A DNA stretch of 64,000 nucleotides from contig CM059559.1 of the NCBI GenBank assembly GCA_030386875.1, forward strand, positions 66,230,392 through 66,294,391. Reading direction: 5' to 3'. The stretch comes from Morinoia aosen (Eukaryota > Arthropoda > Malacostraca > Amphipoda > Talitridae). The notes under the pieces are model-generated. The model was not told the DNA's origin, ran no database searches, and was given only the letters and a program-made list of their open reading frames with translations. Positions within the stretch are counted from its first letter, which is position 1; the number at the start of each line of letters is the position of its first letter. Position numbers and translations under genes: made by a program. This document shows positions 22,841-32,744 of the stretch, piece after piece.

Positions 22841-25182
22841 CGAATGGAGGTGTGATAGAGGAGAGAGCATTGATGGATTATATTTTGGTTAGCAGGGGAG
22901 TGATGGGTCGTTTGCTCGATGTGCATGTGTTCCGTGGTGAGATGAATGGGATTTCGGATCATTATTTGGTGGAAGGAAAGCTGAGAGTTAGTGGTATGTG
23001 GGGAGGTGTAAAAAGGAGGAGTGGAAGGGAGGTGTTAAATGTAAGCAAGTTACATGATTCTGAGCGTGAGTGTGAGTATCAGGAGAAGATGAAAGTGGAG
23101 TATGGGAGGGCGAAGGAAAGTGAGGTGGGTGGAGTGGAAGGGGAATGGAAGTTGTTTAAAGATGCGGTGGAAAAATGTGCAAGGGAAGTATGTGGGGTAA
23201 GGAAGGTTGGAGGGGGGATTAGAAAGGGGAGTGAATGGTGCAACGGAGAAGTAGGAGTGGCTGTGAAAAGAAAGCGGGGGGCGTTCGAAAGGTGGCTGCA
23301 ACGAGGCAACCAGCAAAATTTTGAAGAGTATAAGGAGAGGAAGAAAGAGGTACAAAGAATGGTAAGAAGAGCGAAGAGGGCGGCGGATGAGGAATGGGGG
23401 AGGAAGTTGGGAGGGGATTTCATGGAGAGAAGGAAGGTTTTCTGGAAGGAAGTGAAGAGAATTAGGAAGGGTCAGGTGGAGAATGAGGCAAGAGTGAAGG
23501 ATACAAATGGTAGGCTGCTAGTGGAGAGTTGTGATGTGAGAAAGAGATGGGCGGAGTATTTTGAGGAACTGCTGAACGTGAGAGATGATAGAGTTGCGAG
23601 AGTAGTAGCTGTTGGAAGTGATGTTAGAATGCCTGTGTTTGGTGAAGTGAATAGAAGTCGAATAAGAAGTGCAGAGCTGAGATGTGCGTTGGATGAAATG
23701 AAAAATGGAAAAGCTCCAGGTTTGGATGGCTGCACGGTTGAATGTCTGAAGAAAGGAGGAAATGTGGTTATAGAATGGTTGGTGCGTTTATTAAATGTGT
23801 GTTTCGAGGCTAGTAAAGTGCCGGTTGATTGGAGTAGCGCGTGCGTAGTTCCGTTGTACAAGGGGAAAGGTGACAGGTACGAGTGCAGTAATTCTAGGGG
23901 TATAAGTCTACTGAGTGTTGTTGGGAAGCTGTATGGAAGAGTGTTAATTGGAAGAGTGAGAGTGTTGACGGATCGTGTGCTTGCTGAAGAACAGTGTGGT
24001 TTTAGGTGTGGTAGAGGTTGTGTGGATCAAATGTTTGCTGTGAGGCAGGTGAATGAAAAATACTTATTGAAAGGAAAGGATGTATATTGGGCATTTATGG
24101 ATCTAGAGAAGGCGTATGACAGAGTGGATCGCGAGGCTCTATGGCAAGTGGTAAGTTTGTATGGAGTGGGTGGGAAACTGTTGAACGCGATCAAGAGTTT
24201 CTACATTGATAGCAGAGCATGTGTGAGAGTAGGGAATGAGGGGAGTGAATGGTTCCCAGTTGTGACAGGTGTGAGACAGGGATGTGTGATGTCGCCGTGG
24301 TTGTTTAATTTGTTTATGGATGGTGTGGTGAGAGAAGTGAATGCCAGAGTGTTGGGAAAAGGGGCGCAGTTGGTGGGACGAAATGGTATGTATTGGGAAG
24401 TGTGTCAGCTGTTGTTTGCAGATGATACAGCGCTTGTGGCTGATTCAGAGGAAAAACTGAGGAGACTGGTTGCAGAGTTTGGTAGAGTGTGCGAAAGGCG
24501 GAAATTGAGGGTAAATGTGAATAAAAGTAAGGTGATGAGATGTTCAAGAGGTGGAGTGTTTGGAACTTTGGATGTGAGGTTAAATGGGGAAGTTTTAGAG
24601 GAGGTAGAGCATCTTAGGTACCTCGGGTCGGATGTGACTGTTAAGGATAGTATGGAAGTAGAAGTGAAGCATCGAGTGAGTGAAGGTTGTAAGACATTGG
24701 GTGCAATGAGGAAAGTTTTTGAATGCAGGAGTTTGAGTATGAATGCTAAGAGGGGACTGTATGAAAGTTTGATTGTGCCAGTTTTGTTGTATGGAGCAGA
24801 GTCCTGGGAGTTGAGAGCAGCTGAGAGGAGGAAGTTGGATGTGTTTGAGATGAAGTGTTTGAGGAGCATGTATGGAGTAACTAGAAGAGATAGGATCAGG
24901 AATGAGTTGGTTAGGGGGCAGACGGGTGTTATCAAAAAGTTGAGCAGGCGAGTGGATGAAAGAGTGCTTGGATGGTTTGGGCATGTTGAAAGAATGAATG
25001 TTGAACGGCTGGTGAAAAAGATATATATGTCGGAAGTGAGTGGTCTTCGAGCGCGAGGTAGACCACGGATGAGTTGGATGGATGGGGTGCGACGTGCTTT
25101 GTATGAGAGGGGTCTGACTGTGGACGTGGCGAGAGGGATGGCTGCGGACAGAAGTGAGTGGGGGCAGTGTATAAGGAGGTAA
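22798..25182 (+). CDS. RTE-like LINE polyprotein: endonuclease end and reverse transcriptase
   Basis: About 780 uninterrupted codons. The open frame starts at a TTG that is not a true start; the protein was once continuous with the upstream endonuclease. Residues up to about 65 finish the endonuclease (SDHYLV). A charged linker follows, then RT: NGKAPGLDGC, VVPLYKGKGDRYECSNSRGI, FMDLEKAYDRVDREALW (catalytic Asp), GVRQGCVMSPWLFNLFMD and LLFADDTALVA (catalytic Asp pair). The thumb NVNKSKVM and RYLGS follow. The C-terminal part has LLYGAESW, LGWFGHVERM and RARGRPRMSWMDGV, which is characteristic of RTE-like LINEs. All RT motifs look intact, so the copy could supply RT but lacks a complete endonuclease. 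Confidence 0.88.
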   Translation: MGIVKSINKYTYVRTNGGVIEERALMDYILVSRGVMGRLLDVHVFRGEMNGISDHYLVEGKLRVSGMWGGVKRRSGREVLNVSKLHDSERECEYQEKMKVEYGRAKESEVGGVEGEWKLFKDAVEKCAREVCGVRKVGGGIRKGSEWCNGEVGVAVKRKRGAFERWLQRGNQQNFEEYKERKKEVQRMVRRAKRAADEEWGRKLGGDFMERRKVFWKEVKRIRKGQVENEARVKDTNGRLLVESCDVRKRWAEYFEELLNVRDDRVARVVAVGSDVRMPVFGEVNRSRIRSAELRCALDEMKNGKAPGLDGCTVECLKKGGNVVIEWLVRLLNVCFEASKVPVDWSSACVVPLYKGKGDRYECSNSRGISLLSVVGKLYGRVLIGRVRVLTDRVLAEEQCGFRCGRGCVDQMFAVRQVNEKYLLKGKDVYWAFMDLEKAYDRVDREALWQVVSLYGVGGKLLNAIKSFYIDSRACVRVGNEGSEWFPVVTGVRQGCVMSPWLFNLFMDGVVREVNARVLGKGAQLVGRNGMYWEVCQLLFADDTALVADSEEKLRRLVAEFGRVCERRKLRVNVNKSKVMRCSRGGVFGTLDVRLNGEVLEEVEHLRYLGSDVTVKDSMEVEVKHRVSEGCKTLGAMRKVFECRSLSMNAKRGLYESLIVPVLLYGAESWELRAAERRKLDVFEMKCLRSMYGVTRRDRIRNELVRGQTGVIKKLSRRVDERVLGWFGHVERMNVERLVKKIYMSEVSGLRARGRPRMSWMDGVRRALYERGLTVDVARGMAADRSEWGQCIRR

Positions 25183-25415
25183 TTTTATTTTTGACGCGTT
25201 ACTGGAAGCTGCCCGCGTGTGATGGGGTTGACCTGTCATGTGCGGGGGGAGGGGCTGCACTCAATGAAGCGGTCGGGGTAAACCAGCTGTGGCTGTCGGG
25301 CCTGACTGTGGAAGGTGGTTGTGCTGGGCTGCTGCTGATCCTGGCAGTTCAGGTGCGGCCAGTGCTGCCTCTCTCGCCTCCTAGTGACTAAGTGTGGTGA
25401 TTGTGGCCTGCTGTC

Positions 25416-25468
25416 GGCTACCCTCCCATAGGGAGGATAAGCCCGGTATATGTATGTATGTATGTATG
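25416..25468 (+). promoter_or_regulatory. 3' hairpin and (TATG)n tail of the RTE-like LINE
   Basis: A stem CCTCCC (25422-25427) pairs with GGGAGG (25431-25436) around a 3-nt loop. An outer stem GGCT (25416-25419) pairs with AGCC (25440-25443). A tetranucleotide TATG run to 25468 follows directly. LINEs of several clades use a 3' stem-loop plus short repeats for template recognition by their own RT; this role is inferred. Confidence 0.6.
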
Positions 25469-25480
25469 CTATATATTTTA
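25469..25480. repeat. Target-site duplication, right copy (RTE-like LINE)
   Basis: CTATATATTTTA, identical to 22498-22509. Confidence 0.85.
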
Positions 25481-25664
25481 TACCGGCCTTTTTGGCCATC
25501 GTTTCTCGTAAAATGTGGCCATAAGCTGACTGATTTATTTGGCAACCCTGGAGGGCGTTCCATCAGTCCGTTTTTTAGAGATATCTTGACCCTGCAGCTC
25601 ATTTTACACTAGCAGCGGGGGGATCTGAAGTCGGAGGATCGAGCTGTGTGGACGCTCGTGCGAG

Positions 25665-25752
25665 GTAAGTTGATTAAAATTATCGTAGATATTACATATT
25701 ACGGTAAATTATATATGATTATTTCCTTGTTTATTCATATTAACAATTGCAG
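25665..25752 (+). other. Intron-like segment before LINE ORF1
   Basis: GAG followed by GTAAGT (donor at 25665), a pyrimidine-rich stretch and TTGCAG (acceptor ending 25752) make an 88-nt GT-AG segment upstream of ORF1. An intron surviving in a retroelement would be odd, so this may be chance or a captured host exon boundary. Confidence 0.3.
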
Positions 25753-25766
25753 AATAAGTAAGTTAG

Positions 25767-26303
25767 AAGACACCAGGTTACCCTGTTTCGAAAAGAAGGA
25801 ACTTTACGAGTAGGCAGACCGCTGCCAAAAAATTGCCGGGTCTGCCACAGGGGTCGGGAGAAGACTTTGATACCTTCGAAGAGGAAACAGATATCTCTTT
25901 CGTTGACTCAATGGACTCCAGTGTGATTTCGGACACCGCTATGGCCCCTGCTAATGAATCAATTATGGATTCTGTAACTACCCCTCATGAGGGTAGTGTA
26001 GTTCCTTCCCACTTGCGATCTGTGAATACTCTGAACCCGAGTTTACCGGAACTATCTCTGAGCCCTGAAGAAAATCAACTTATAGGAAGTATTCCTGGAA
26101 CTGATAGCGAACTCCTAAAAGCTTTGAATGCTGATAATCTGGACACAACCCAACTGGAAATGCGCCGTTGGAAAGGAAAAAAACGTAATTACTCTGAAGA
26201 ACCTGAAAACTTCAAAGCTAATGCATCCTCAGCAGGAGGGATAAATAGCCCTGCTCAGGCTGATAACCCACCAGTAAAAAAAAGCACTCCTACCAAACAC
26301 TAG
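25767..26303 (+). pseudogene. I-clade LINE ORF1, N-terminal part
   Basis: The frame is open from 25767 to a TAG at 26301-26303. The first in-frame ATG is at 25911. The protein is acidic and Ser/Thr/Pro-rich (EDFDTFEEETDISF, LPELSLSPEENQ) with a basic patch RRWKGKKRNYSEE near the end, and no folded domain is visible. The zinc-knuckle frame starts just downstream in a different reading frame (26320). The two are therefore probably one ORF1 broken by a frameshift near 26300, but a separate small ORF cannot be excluded. Confidence 0.5.
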
Positions 26304-26319
26304 AAACCAGTCATCTGTC

Positions 26320-27779
26320 ATGTCCAGCAACCTGCTGGTATATCCTGAGGACAGCCAGTCTGAGATTGTCACCGTTCTGATTGAGCCCGGAAATTCCTCT
26401 CAAGACGTAATGAAATTCTTCTCAAACGAACTAAAATTAATGAGAGATCTACAGTCATCTGAATTTGGAAAATACAATATAATCGATACAAAGAAAAATA
26501 TAAGCCGAAAACTTCTAGTAGTCGAGATAAAAAGAATTAACAGCTATCAACTAAACACTCTATTGAAAACAAATTGTATTGGAGACTGGTCCGTAACCTG
26601 CAGATTGCCAGAAGCAATGCAAAAATCTTTCAGAGTCATAGGACCAATTGGACTTGGCTCAGACCTCAATGAAATTAAAGAATACCTGTCAATTAAGAAC
26701 CCAAATCTCCTTAACGTCCTGCGTCTGACTAAAGGAAAAGACCACCAATCAACACTTTGTGTGAAGCTGACATTTTCTGGACCTGCACTGCCTGAATGTG
26801 AATACCTAGGACACCAAAAATTTAAAGTTCACCTATTTGTGGACAGGCCTTGGCAGTGCTACAACTGCCAAAGGTTTGGGCGCAATGCAAGAGACTGCCG
26901 TTCAAAGCCGCGATGTGTGATCTGTGCTGGACCTCATCAATCAAAAGAGTGCATCTCAAAGGAAATAAAAAAACCAATGAAATGCACAAATTGTAAAGGA
27001 GACCACACAGCAAGCCATGGGGGATGTGCAGGAATGAAAAATGCCAAGCTTGTGAGAAAATTCGTGCTGAAAACAAAATGTCATATAGAGATGCAGTCTT
27101 ATTGGCCAAACAGCAAAACAAAACTGCCAACACACCAAGGAAATTTGATGATACAACTCATCAAGTCAACTCCTCTAAGCAGAAAAACATCATGAAAAGT
27201 CAGCTACCAGAGCAGATGTTTAAAGAGAAAACAAAAAATGCTGCCACTCAGACTGAACATGAAGATGCTGCTCAGAATACACTGCAACAGCCAAGTAAGC
27301 ATCTCCATGTTCAGATAGCCCTTACTATGGCAAGGATTTTCAAGCTAATGTTAAATAGCAACAAAACTATTCCAGACTGCTCCATTTTTTATATAATTAA
27401 TGAAGAAATGCATACAAACCTTACTAATGGTGAACTGGAATTGGAAAAAGATCAAATGAGCAAAAACACTTCTTCTGTGGACATACCTAGTGGATCAGCC
27501 CTTCATGCAACATGGGAGGAACTGCATTCGAGGATGGATGAGTCCCAAATAATCAAGACATGCTCCCACCCAACTGATAATGCAAGAAAACAAGTAAGGA
27601 CCATCAATCCCAAAAACCCTGAGCAGCCGGCGGTTGAGCAGCGCACTTCTCAAGACAGCCTTGGACCCACATTCAACTCCCACCAAACCAGAGTTCAAAA
27701 TGTATGTCAGGAAGGTGCTCAGAAAACACTGAATAGGACACAGAACAGAGGTAAGAGTAGGATGAGGAAAAGAAAATAG
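26320..27779 (+). pseudogene. I-clade LINE ORF1 (gag-like, three zinc knuckles)
   Basis: Residues 1-165 form a gag-like RNA-binding region. Then come three knuckles: CYNCQRFGRNARDC (the expected His is replaced), CVICAGPHQSKEC and CTNCKGDHTASHGGC (about 26850-27030). This triple arrangement is the hallmark of I/Jockey ORF1 proteins, which package the RNA. A frameshift near 27040 moves the reading to the frame 27024-27779, where MSYRDAVLLAK and a long polar tail follow to the stop at 27779. ORF2 starts within about 30 nt. The translation start ATG at 26320 is the first in frame, but the original start may lie upstream. Confidence 0.8.
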
Positions 27780-27794
27780 GAACTGGTAACAATT

Positions 27795-28928
27795 TAAATA
27801 TTCTTGTATGGAACTGCCATAGCCTTTACAGCAAACTATCAGAATTCAAAATAAGCGTGTATACCACAAAGCCACATATAATTTGCTTATCCGAAACATG
27901 GTTGAAGGCCAGCAGAGAACCAACTTTTATAAATTATCGTACTTTTTACAAGCATAGACTTGTGAGGCCCAGCGGAGGCATATCAATGCTGGTTCGAAAT
28001 GATGTGCACTGCTCAGAAAAATCACTGAATGAGTACCCAAAGGGGAGCCTTGAAATACAGGCAATAAAAATATTCAATAAATCCAAAACTGTTGAAATCT
28101 TGAATTTATATAACTCAAGTTCAGTTGTCAGTGCAGACGAATTTAATCACTATTTTTCTCAACTTGGCTCATGTAAACTTTTCACTGGTGACTTCAGTGC
28201 TCACCACCCCAATGTGGGACACAAGAGCCCCAAGTAATAGTACCGGAAATAACCTTGTGGATGTACTTTTACTACATGACCTTGTTCTACTCACACCATT
28301 AAATTTACCAGCATATTACCATATGCCTACAAAGACAAAATCCACTTTGGATTTGTGTTTTAGCTCTGCTGACCTTCAACCAATGTCCCAGGTTATTTTG
28401 GGGGAGGAGTTGGGAAGTGATCATGAGCCAGTGCTGCTATCGGTGGGCTTCTCCCCTGACGTGGCTACTTTTAGATCTAGAGGTCACTGGCGCTTTGGTG
28501 GGAGTTCCTGGGGCCAATGGAGAGCCTCCCTTCCCCAAATAAATAGAGGGGAAAATTTTGATGACTCTGTTCTGAATTTCACAGAGGCACTTACCCAGAC
28601 ATCTGGAAGAGTTTTTGCTAAAACTCAAGAAAGGGTCACCCCTAAATACTCTAAGCCCTGGTGGAACAGTGAGAACAGTGCATGGGTCAGTAGGCGTCAT
28701 GCAGCAAAGAATAACTTTAGGAAGCACCCAACTCCTGATAATTGGGTCACCTTAAGAAAAGCAGAAGCAATGGTTAAGCGAGTCACTAAAGCTGCTAAAA
28801 TCAAAGCCTTTCAGGACATTTGTTCTGAAATAAACCAATTTATCCCAGTGAGTGCAATATGGAAAAAAATAGGTGCCTTGTCTGGAAAACGACGGGTTAT
28901 TAGATCGGACCCCTTGGTTTTAAGATAA
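27795..28928 (+). pseudogene. I-clade LINE ORF2: endonuclease and linker
   Basis: The endonuclease begins with NILVWNCHSLYSK near 27795 and continues with PHIICLSETWL (catalytic Glu) and SGGISMLVRNDV. A frameshift near 28200 separates FTGDFSAHHP from the rest, which reads NNLVDVLLLHDLVLL, LDLCFSS and GSDHEPVLLSV (catalytic SDH, about 28418-28450). A helical linker with PWWNSEN and a basic KAAKIKAFQDIC segment leads to RT. The DFSAHHP block replaces the usual DFNAHH with Ser for Asn, which may impair cleavage. The frame ends at a stop at 28926. Confidence 0.8.
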
Positions 28929-28929
28929 A

Positions 28930-30258
28930 GTGATTACTGAGGCTCAAAGTAAATCTGAAGCCATAGCAGATGTATACTCAAAGGTACTAAATTCAAAATG
29001 TTCCCCCCCAGATAGCACCTACTTGTTGCAGCTAGCTATAGCACTAAGTAATGATGATCTAGTAGATTATAATGAACCTTTTACCCTGTCAGATCTTCAG
29101 CGAGTGATAAAGCATAGTAAAAATACTCGCCCGGTGATGATATGATCCACAATCAAATGCTCAAAAACCTTACAGTGGAATATAATGATTGGTTCTTGTC
29201 CATAAGTAATCAAAGTTTCAAAAATAGTATAATCCCTTGTTCATGGAAGCTAGCTACTATAATACCTATATTAAAACCTGATAAAGTATCATCTGACCCA
29301 AATGCTTATAGACCTATATCATTATTATCATGTATGTCAAAAATAGTGGAAGGCTTGATCTGTAACCGACTGTATTATGTGTTAGAAAAATGTGAGACTC
29401 TAGTGACACTCAAAGTGGTTTTCGGAAGAGGATGTGCACACAAGATCAGGTGGCTAGGCTAGAAATGAATGTTAGATGTACCCTGGTAGACCGAGGTATA
29501 TGCGTGGCGATTTTCTGTGATTTGAGTAAGGCTTATGACCGTGTTTGGCATACTGGCCTTCTCTTTAAACTCTCTAAAGTCGGAATAGTTGGTAGGAAAC
29601 TTGGCTGGATAAGGGAGTATTTGCGGAGCAGAGAATTCAAGGTATTTTTTGACGGTAGTTATTCCTCTGTTCGGCAAATAAGCTCAGGAGTCCCACAAGG
29701 CTCAGTTCTTGCACCCACGCTTTTTAATGTTATGTTGTCTGACCTCCCTAGAGTTAATGGAGTCACTCTTTTAGAGTATGCAGATGATATAACTATCTTA
29801 TGTAGGGGTATAGATATACAGCAGGTAACTAGGAGGGTTCAGGAGCAAGTTGACCAGATTAATAGCTGGGCAAATTATTGGGGCTTAGAACTGAACCAGA
29901 CAAAAACAAAGGGAATAATGTTTACAAAAAAGGATACTGTATAACCTGACATAACTGTGGAAGGCAAAACTATAGATTTTGTTCCCACTATTTATGAGTT
30001 ATACTGGATGCTCCAAACCTTTCTTGGAAAGCCCACATACAGAGTGTGAGAGATAGCTGCATTCCCAGAGTAAATATTATGAAAGCAATATCTCATCACT
30101 ACTGGGGAGCAGACAGATCAAGCCTGCTCAACTATTACAAAATGGTGGTCCGTGCCAAGTTAGATTATGGCTCAATGTTTTATGGAGTAGCTCCTGAGTC
30201 CCACCTGAATAAATTAGACATTATACAGAATACCTGTTTAAGGACACCGTCTGGTTAG
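28930..30258 (+). pseudogene. I-clade LINE reverse transcriptase
   Basis: Frames in series: 28930-29145 (EPFTLSDLQRVI), 29142-29462 (IPCSWKLATIIPILKPDK, AYRPISLLSCMSKIVEG), 29432-29944 (CDLSKAYDRVWHTGLL with catalytic Asp, SSGVPQGSVLAPTLFNV, LLEYADDITILC with the Asp pair, LELNQTKT) and 30046-30258 (YYKMVVRAKLDYGSMFYG). Small overlaps between frames mark single-base shifts; the core motifs are all kept. The coding sequence stops at 30258 because of the insertion and continues in the same frame at 32745. RT activity of this copy is excluded by the shifts. Confidence 0.85.
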
Positions 30259-30954
30259 AAATCGGGATTAGTGTTGATTTTCTGTTTTTATATGCATCTT
30301 ATAAAGGATTTTCTTGCGCCTCTATTGGTACTTTCAGCTCACGTCTACTCCAAATGGTACGCCCCCCAGAGAGGGGAAATCGATGGGGGGGGCGTGACCT
30401 TGAACCCTCCCCTCCCTCATTATTGGGGGTCAATCGAGCACGTTTCTCTGCGGGAATGGCAATATAGTTCGTTTCTGGCTACTCAAAGTGCTTCCATTAT
30501 TCAAACGAAACATTCTAACGCTGAGTAAATATTTTTTTGGTAATTTTTGATAATTTCAGAATTTAGCTGTTCTGCCGTATCTATGATACCGCAGCTTTCA
30601 TTCATAGCTCGATAACAGCTGCAGTATCATAGCTACGGCTATGGCAAGCACACCAATCCAAAGGGCTTGAAAATAGCTACAAACAGAAGAGTTGACTTGA
30701 AAAAAAACGTATTTTGGTTGGAAAAAACGGAAAAATAAAAAAAGTGGTTGTTGTTTTGAAGAATTACACGTATTGTCTTTTGATGTATATTTTTTCCCAG
30801 AGTTCCAGAGCTACAGCAATGTAAATTATATCAATCGAAAGGGCTTGAAAAGAGCTACATAAGGTCAGGAGTTTATTGTAAAAAAACGGTAGGTCGAAAG
30901 ATAAGAAGAAAAAAATTTTTTGTGAAAAACACGTTTTTATGGAAACTTGATAAT

Positions 30955-31255
30955 TGGTTTCTCAAATGTATCTTCTTCCACAATTTTAGAGCTATAAGAA
31001 TGGTTTATATACCATTCGATAGGGCTTAGCAAGTTGTATCCACACGCAATAGCATTTTGTCATACATTTATTTTTTGAAAATTACACGAGATGAAAAAAA
31101 AGAAAAATATGTCATTTTTTTTTAATTCCCAAAATCCACAAAAACAAGTTATCAAAATTCCCTATTGCGTGTGGTTATATAGACATATAAGCAATCTAAA
31201 AACGAAGTACTGGTTCTGTAACTTCAAAATTGTAGAAGAAGATAGATTTTTGAAA
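30955..31255. repeat. Inverted repeat (foldback), arms about 105 bp
   Basis: The left arm (about 30955-31060) contains TATCTTCTTCCACAATTTT and CCACACGCAATAG. The right arm (about 31150-31255) contains their complements CTATTGCGTGTGG and AAAATTGTAGAAGAAGATA. Upstream, AGGGCTTGAAAA with AGCTAC recurs at about 30660 and 30840 with about 180-bp spacing, so the arm is itself part of a direct-repeat series. Non-coding. Confidence 0.65.
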
Positions 31256-31569
31256 CTACCCTTTTTTATCATATTTTTCGAAATTAAAAAAAATCCAGTG
31301 CAGATACAAAAATTTTGTCGAAATAACAAATGATCTTTGCATCATTTCACACCTACTGTGAAAATTTCAGAGAAATCCATCCATAAATAACGGACTTTTT
31401 TTGACCCAGACGGACTTTTTTTGCCTTTTACAGATCGTTTTCAGGCAGTTATAAGCCAAGAGTTTAGTCGTTTTCAAGCAGTAAATTAGCCTTTTTCGGA
31501 GCAAATGTCTAGTGTTTTAAGCCCTTTTAAACTGCTATTTCTGGGCATCGAAACGGCTAATGCAACGGC

Positions 31570-31760
31570 CATTTTGGGCTTCTCTACTACCTGAACGAGG
31601 CTATTCACGACCATTTTTGGCTTTTCCATTGCTTGAACGAGTCTCGTCCTGGCCTTTTTGGGCTTCCTTACTGCTTGATCAAGGCTAATACCGGCCCTTT
31701 TGGGCTTCCTTACTGCTTGATCAAGGCTAATACCGGCCCTTTTGGGCTTCCTTACGCCCG
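31570..31760. repeat. 42-bp minisatellite (14-codon period)
   Basis: TTTTGGGCTTCCTTACTGCT followed by TGATCAAGGCTAATACCGGCCC is present twice almost identically at about 31658-31741, with two diverged copies on the left (about 31575-31657) and a partial one on the right. As the period is a multiple of three, the minus strand keeps an open frame (31486-31800) with a repeated AGISLDQAVRKPKR peptide. Coding use is unproven. Confidence 0.8.
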
Positions 31761-32744
31761 GCCTTAAAAACAAAAAGACATATGGAATCAAAAGTCCCAA
31801 ATTGAAACATTATACCTATAAAAATTAAAATTTTTATTTAATAACGAAATAAATATGAAAATTACTGAGTATTGATTTACAACAGTGGCATAATGAAGCA
31901 GATCAGATCGCTCCATCATCAGATTTTCTATACGATATAAAGAGTTTGTAAGGCCGGGTCTTGTGGCTGCTTCGCCTAGTGAGTTCCGATTTGAGGCGAG
32001 TGAAGCAACGGCCTTACTTTTATACTTCTCCGGCTGTATGTATCGGTGATACGCGGCGGAGAAGTGGGAACTTTTTCTATAATAAATTTACATTGGGATA
32101 TATTAAGATTACTGAACATAGAAGGACTAGAATCGAGGTTTGAGGGGTAACTAGGGTAAAGCACTACAAGTTGAATGCTCAGCGATGAAGTAGTGAGACA
32201 GAGAGAATTAAACGAAAATTATCTAGTATCTAGATACTTTTGGAGAAGTATCTAGTATCTAGATACATTTTGAAGTATCTATGACCAGCTTTGGATATCT
32301 ACATGAGCATAATATTTTGTTAACTACTAAACCGAAATTTATAGTAATAATTAATTGATGAAACTAATCGAAACTCACTTTGGCCACCCTTACCTAATCT
32401 AATTAACTAAGTTAGGTTAGTTGAAATTCATTTAGTTCTTTACATTTATTGAAGTAATACGACTTGTACAACATTTACAATTACGAGTCTTTTTACAATC
32501 TATTACGCGTCCAAATAGAGGTCGTCGAAAAGGCGTGATAACGACTTTAAACGACCCGAATGAGCCCGCAAACAGCCATTGACTAGACCTATAAAAGGCC
32601 AGTTGAATGAAGAGCCCTTTTCAAGCCCTAATAGGCCAAGTATAGGTAGGAGTCGGTTTGAAGTCGTGATTTTTGGCCCTTTTGGGCCGTTTTCGACCTT
32701 TTACGACTAATTTACTACCTGAAAAGGGCGATAATTTTCAATTG

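Larger units (their letters stand above)
22510..25468 (+). mobile_element. 5'-truncated RTE-like LINE with perfect 12-bp target duplication
   Basis: CTATATATTTTA at 22498-22509 recurs exactly at 25469-25480 and brackets the element, so both ends are fixed by the sequence. The 5' end falls inside the endonuclease, the typical outcome of incomplete reverse transcription. The 3' end has a short UTR, a hairpin and a (TATG)n tail. The element strand is strongly purine-rich and poor in C, unlike its AT-rich neighbours. Confidence 0.88.
30259..32744. mobile_element. Repeat-rich insertion splitting the I-clade LINE
   Basis: The LINE sequence breaks after CACCGTCTGG and resumes at GACCACTCC, with the reading frame conserved across the gap, so 2.49 kb is foreign. 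It contains a foldback structure (30955-31255), a 42-bp minisatellite (about 31570-31755), a CTAGTATCTAGATAC repeat near 32225-32265, and an end segment (32560-32744) that resembles the complement of 31400-31500 (compare AGTAAATTAG with CTAATTTACT). There is no transposase frame. I could not define target duplications, and it may be a composite of several elements. Confidence 0.6.

Noticed and set aside
22487..25260. Several 100-220-codon minus-strand ORFs opposite the RTE-like LINE
   Set aside because: They are Ser/Thr/Pro/His/Leu-rich shadows produced by the purine-rich coding strand.
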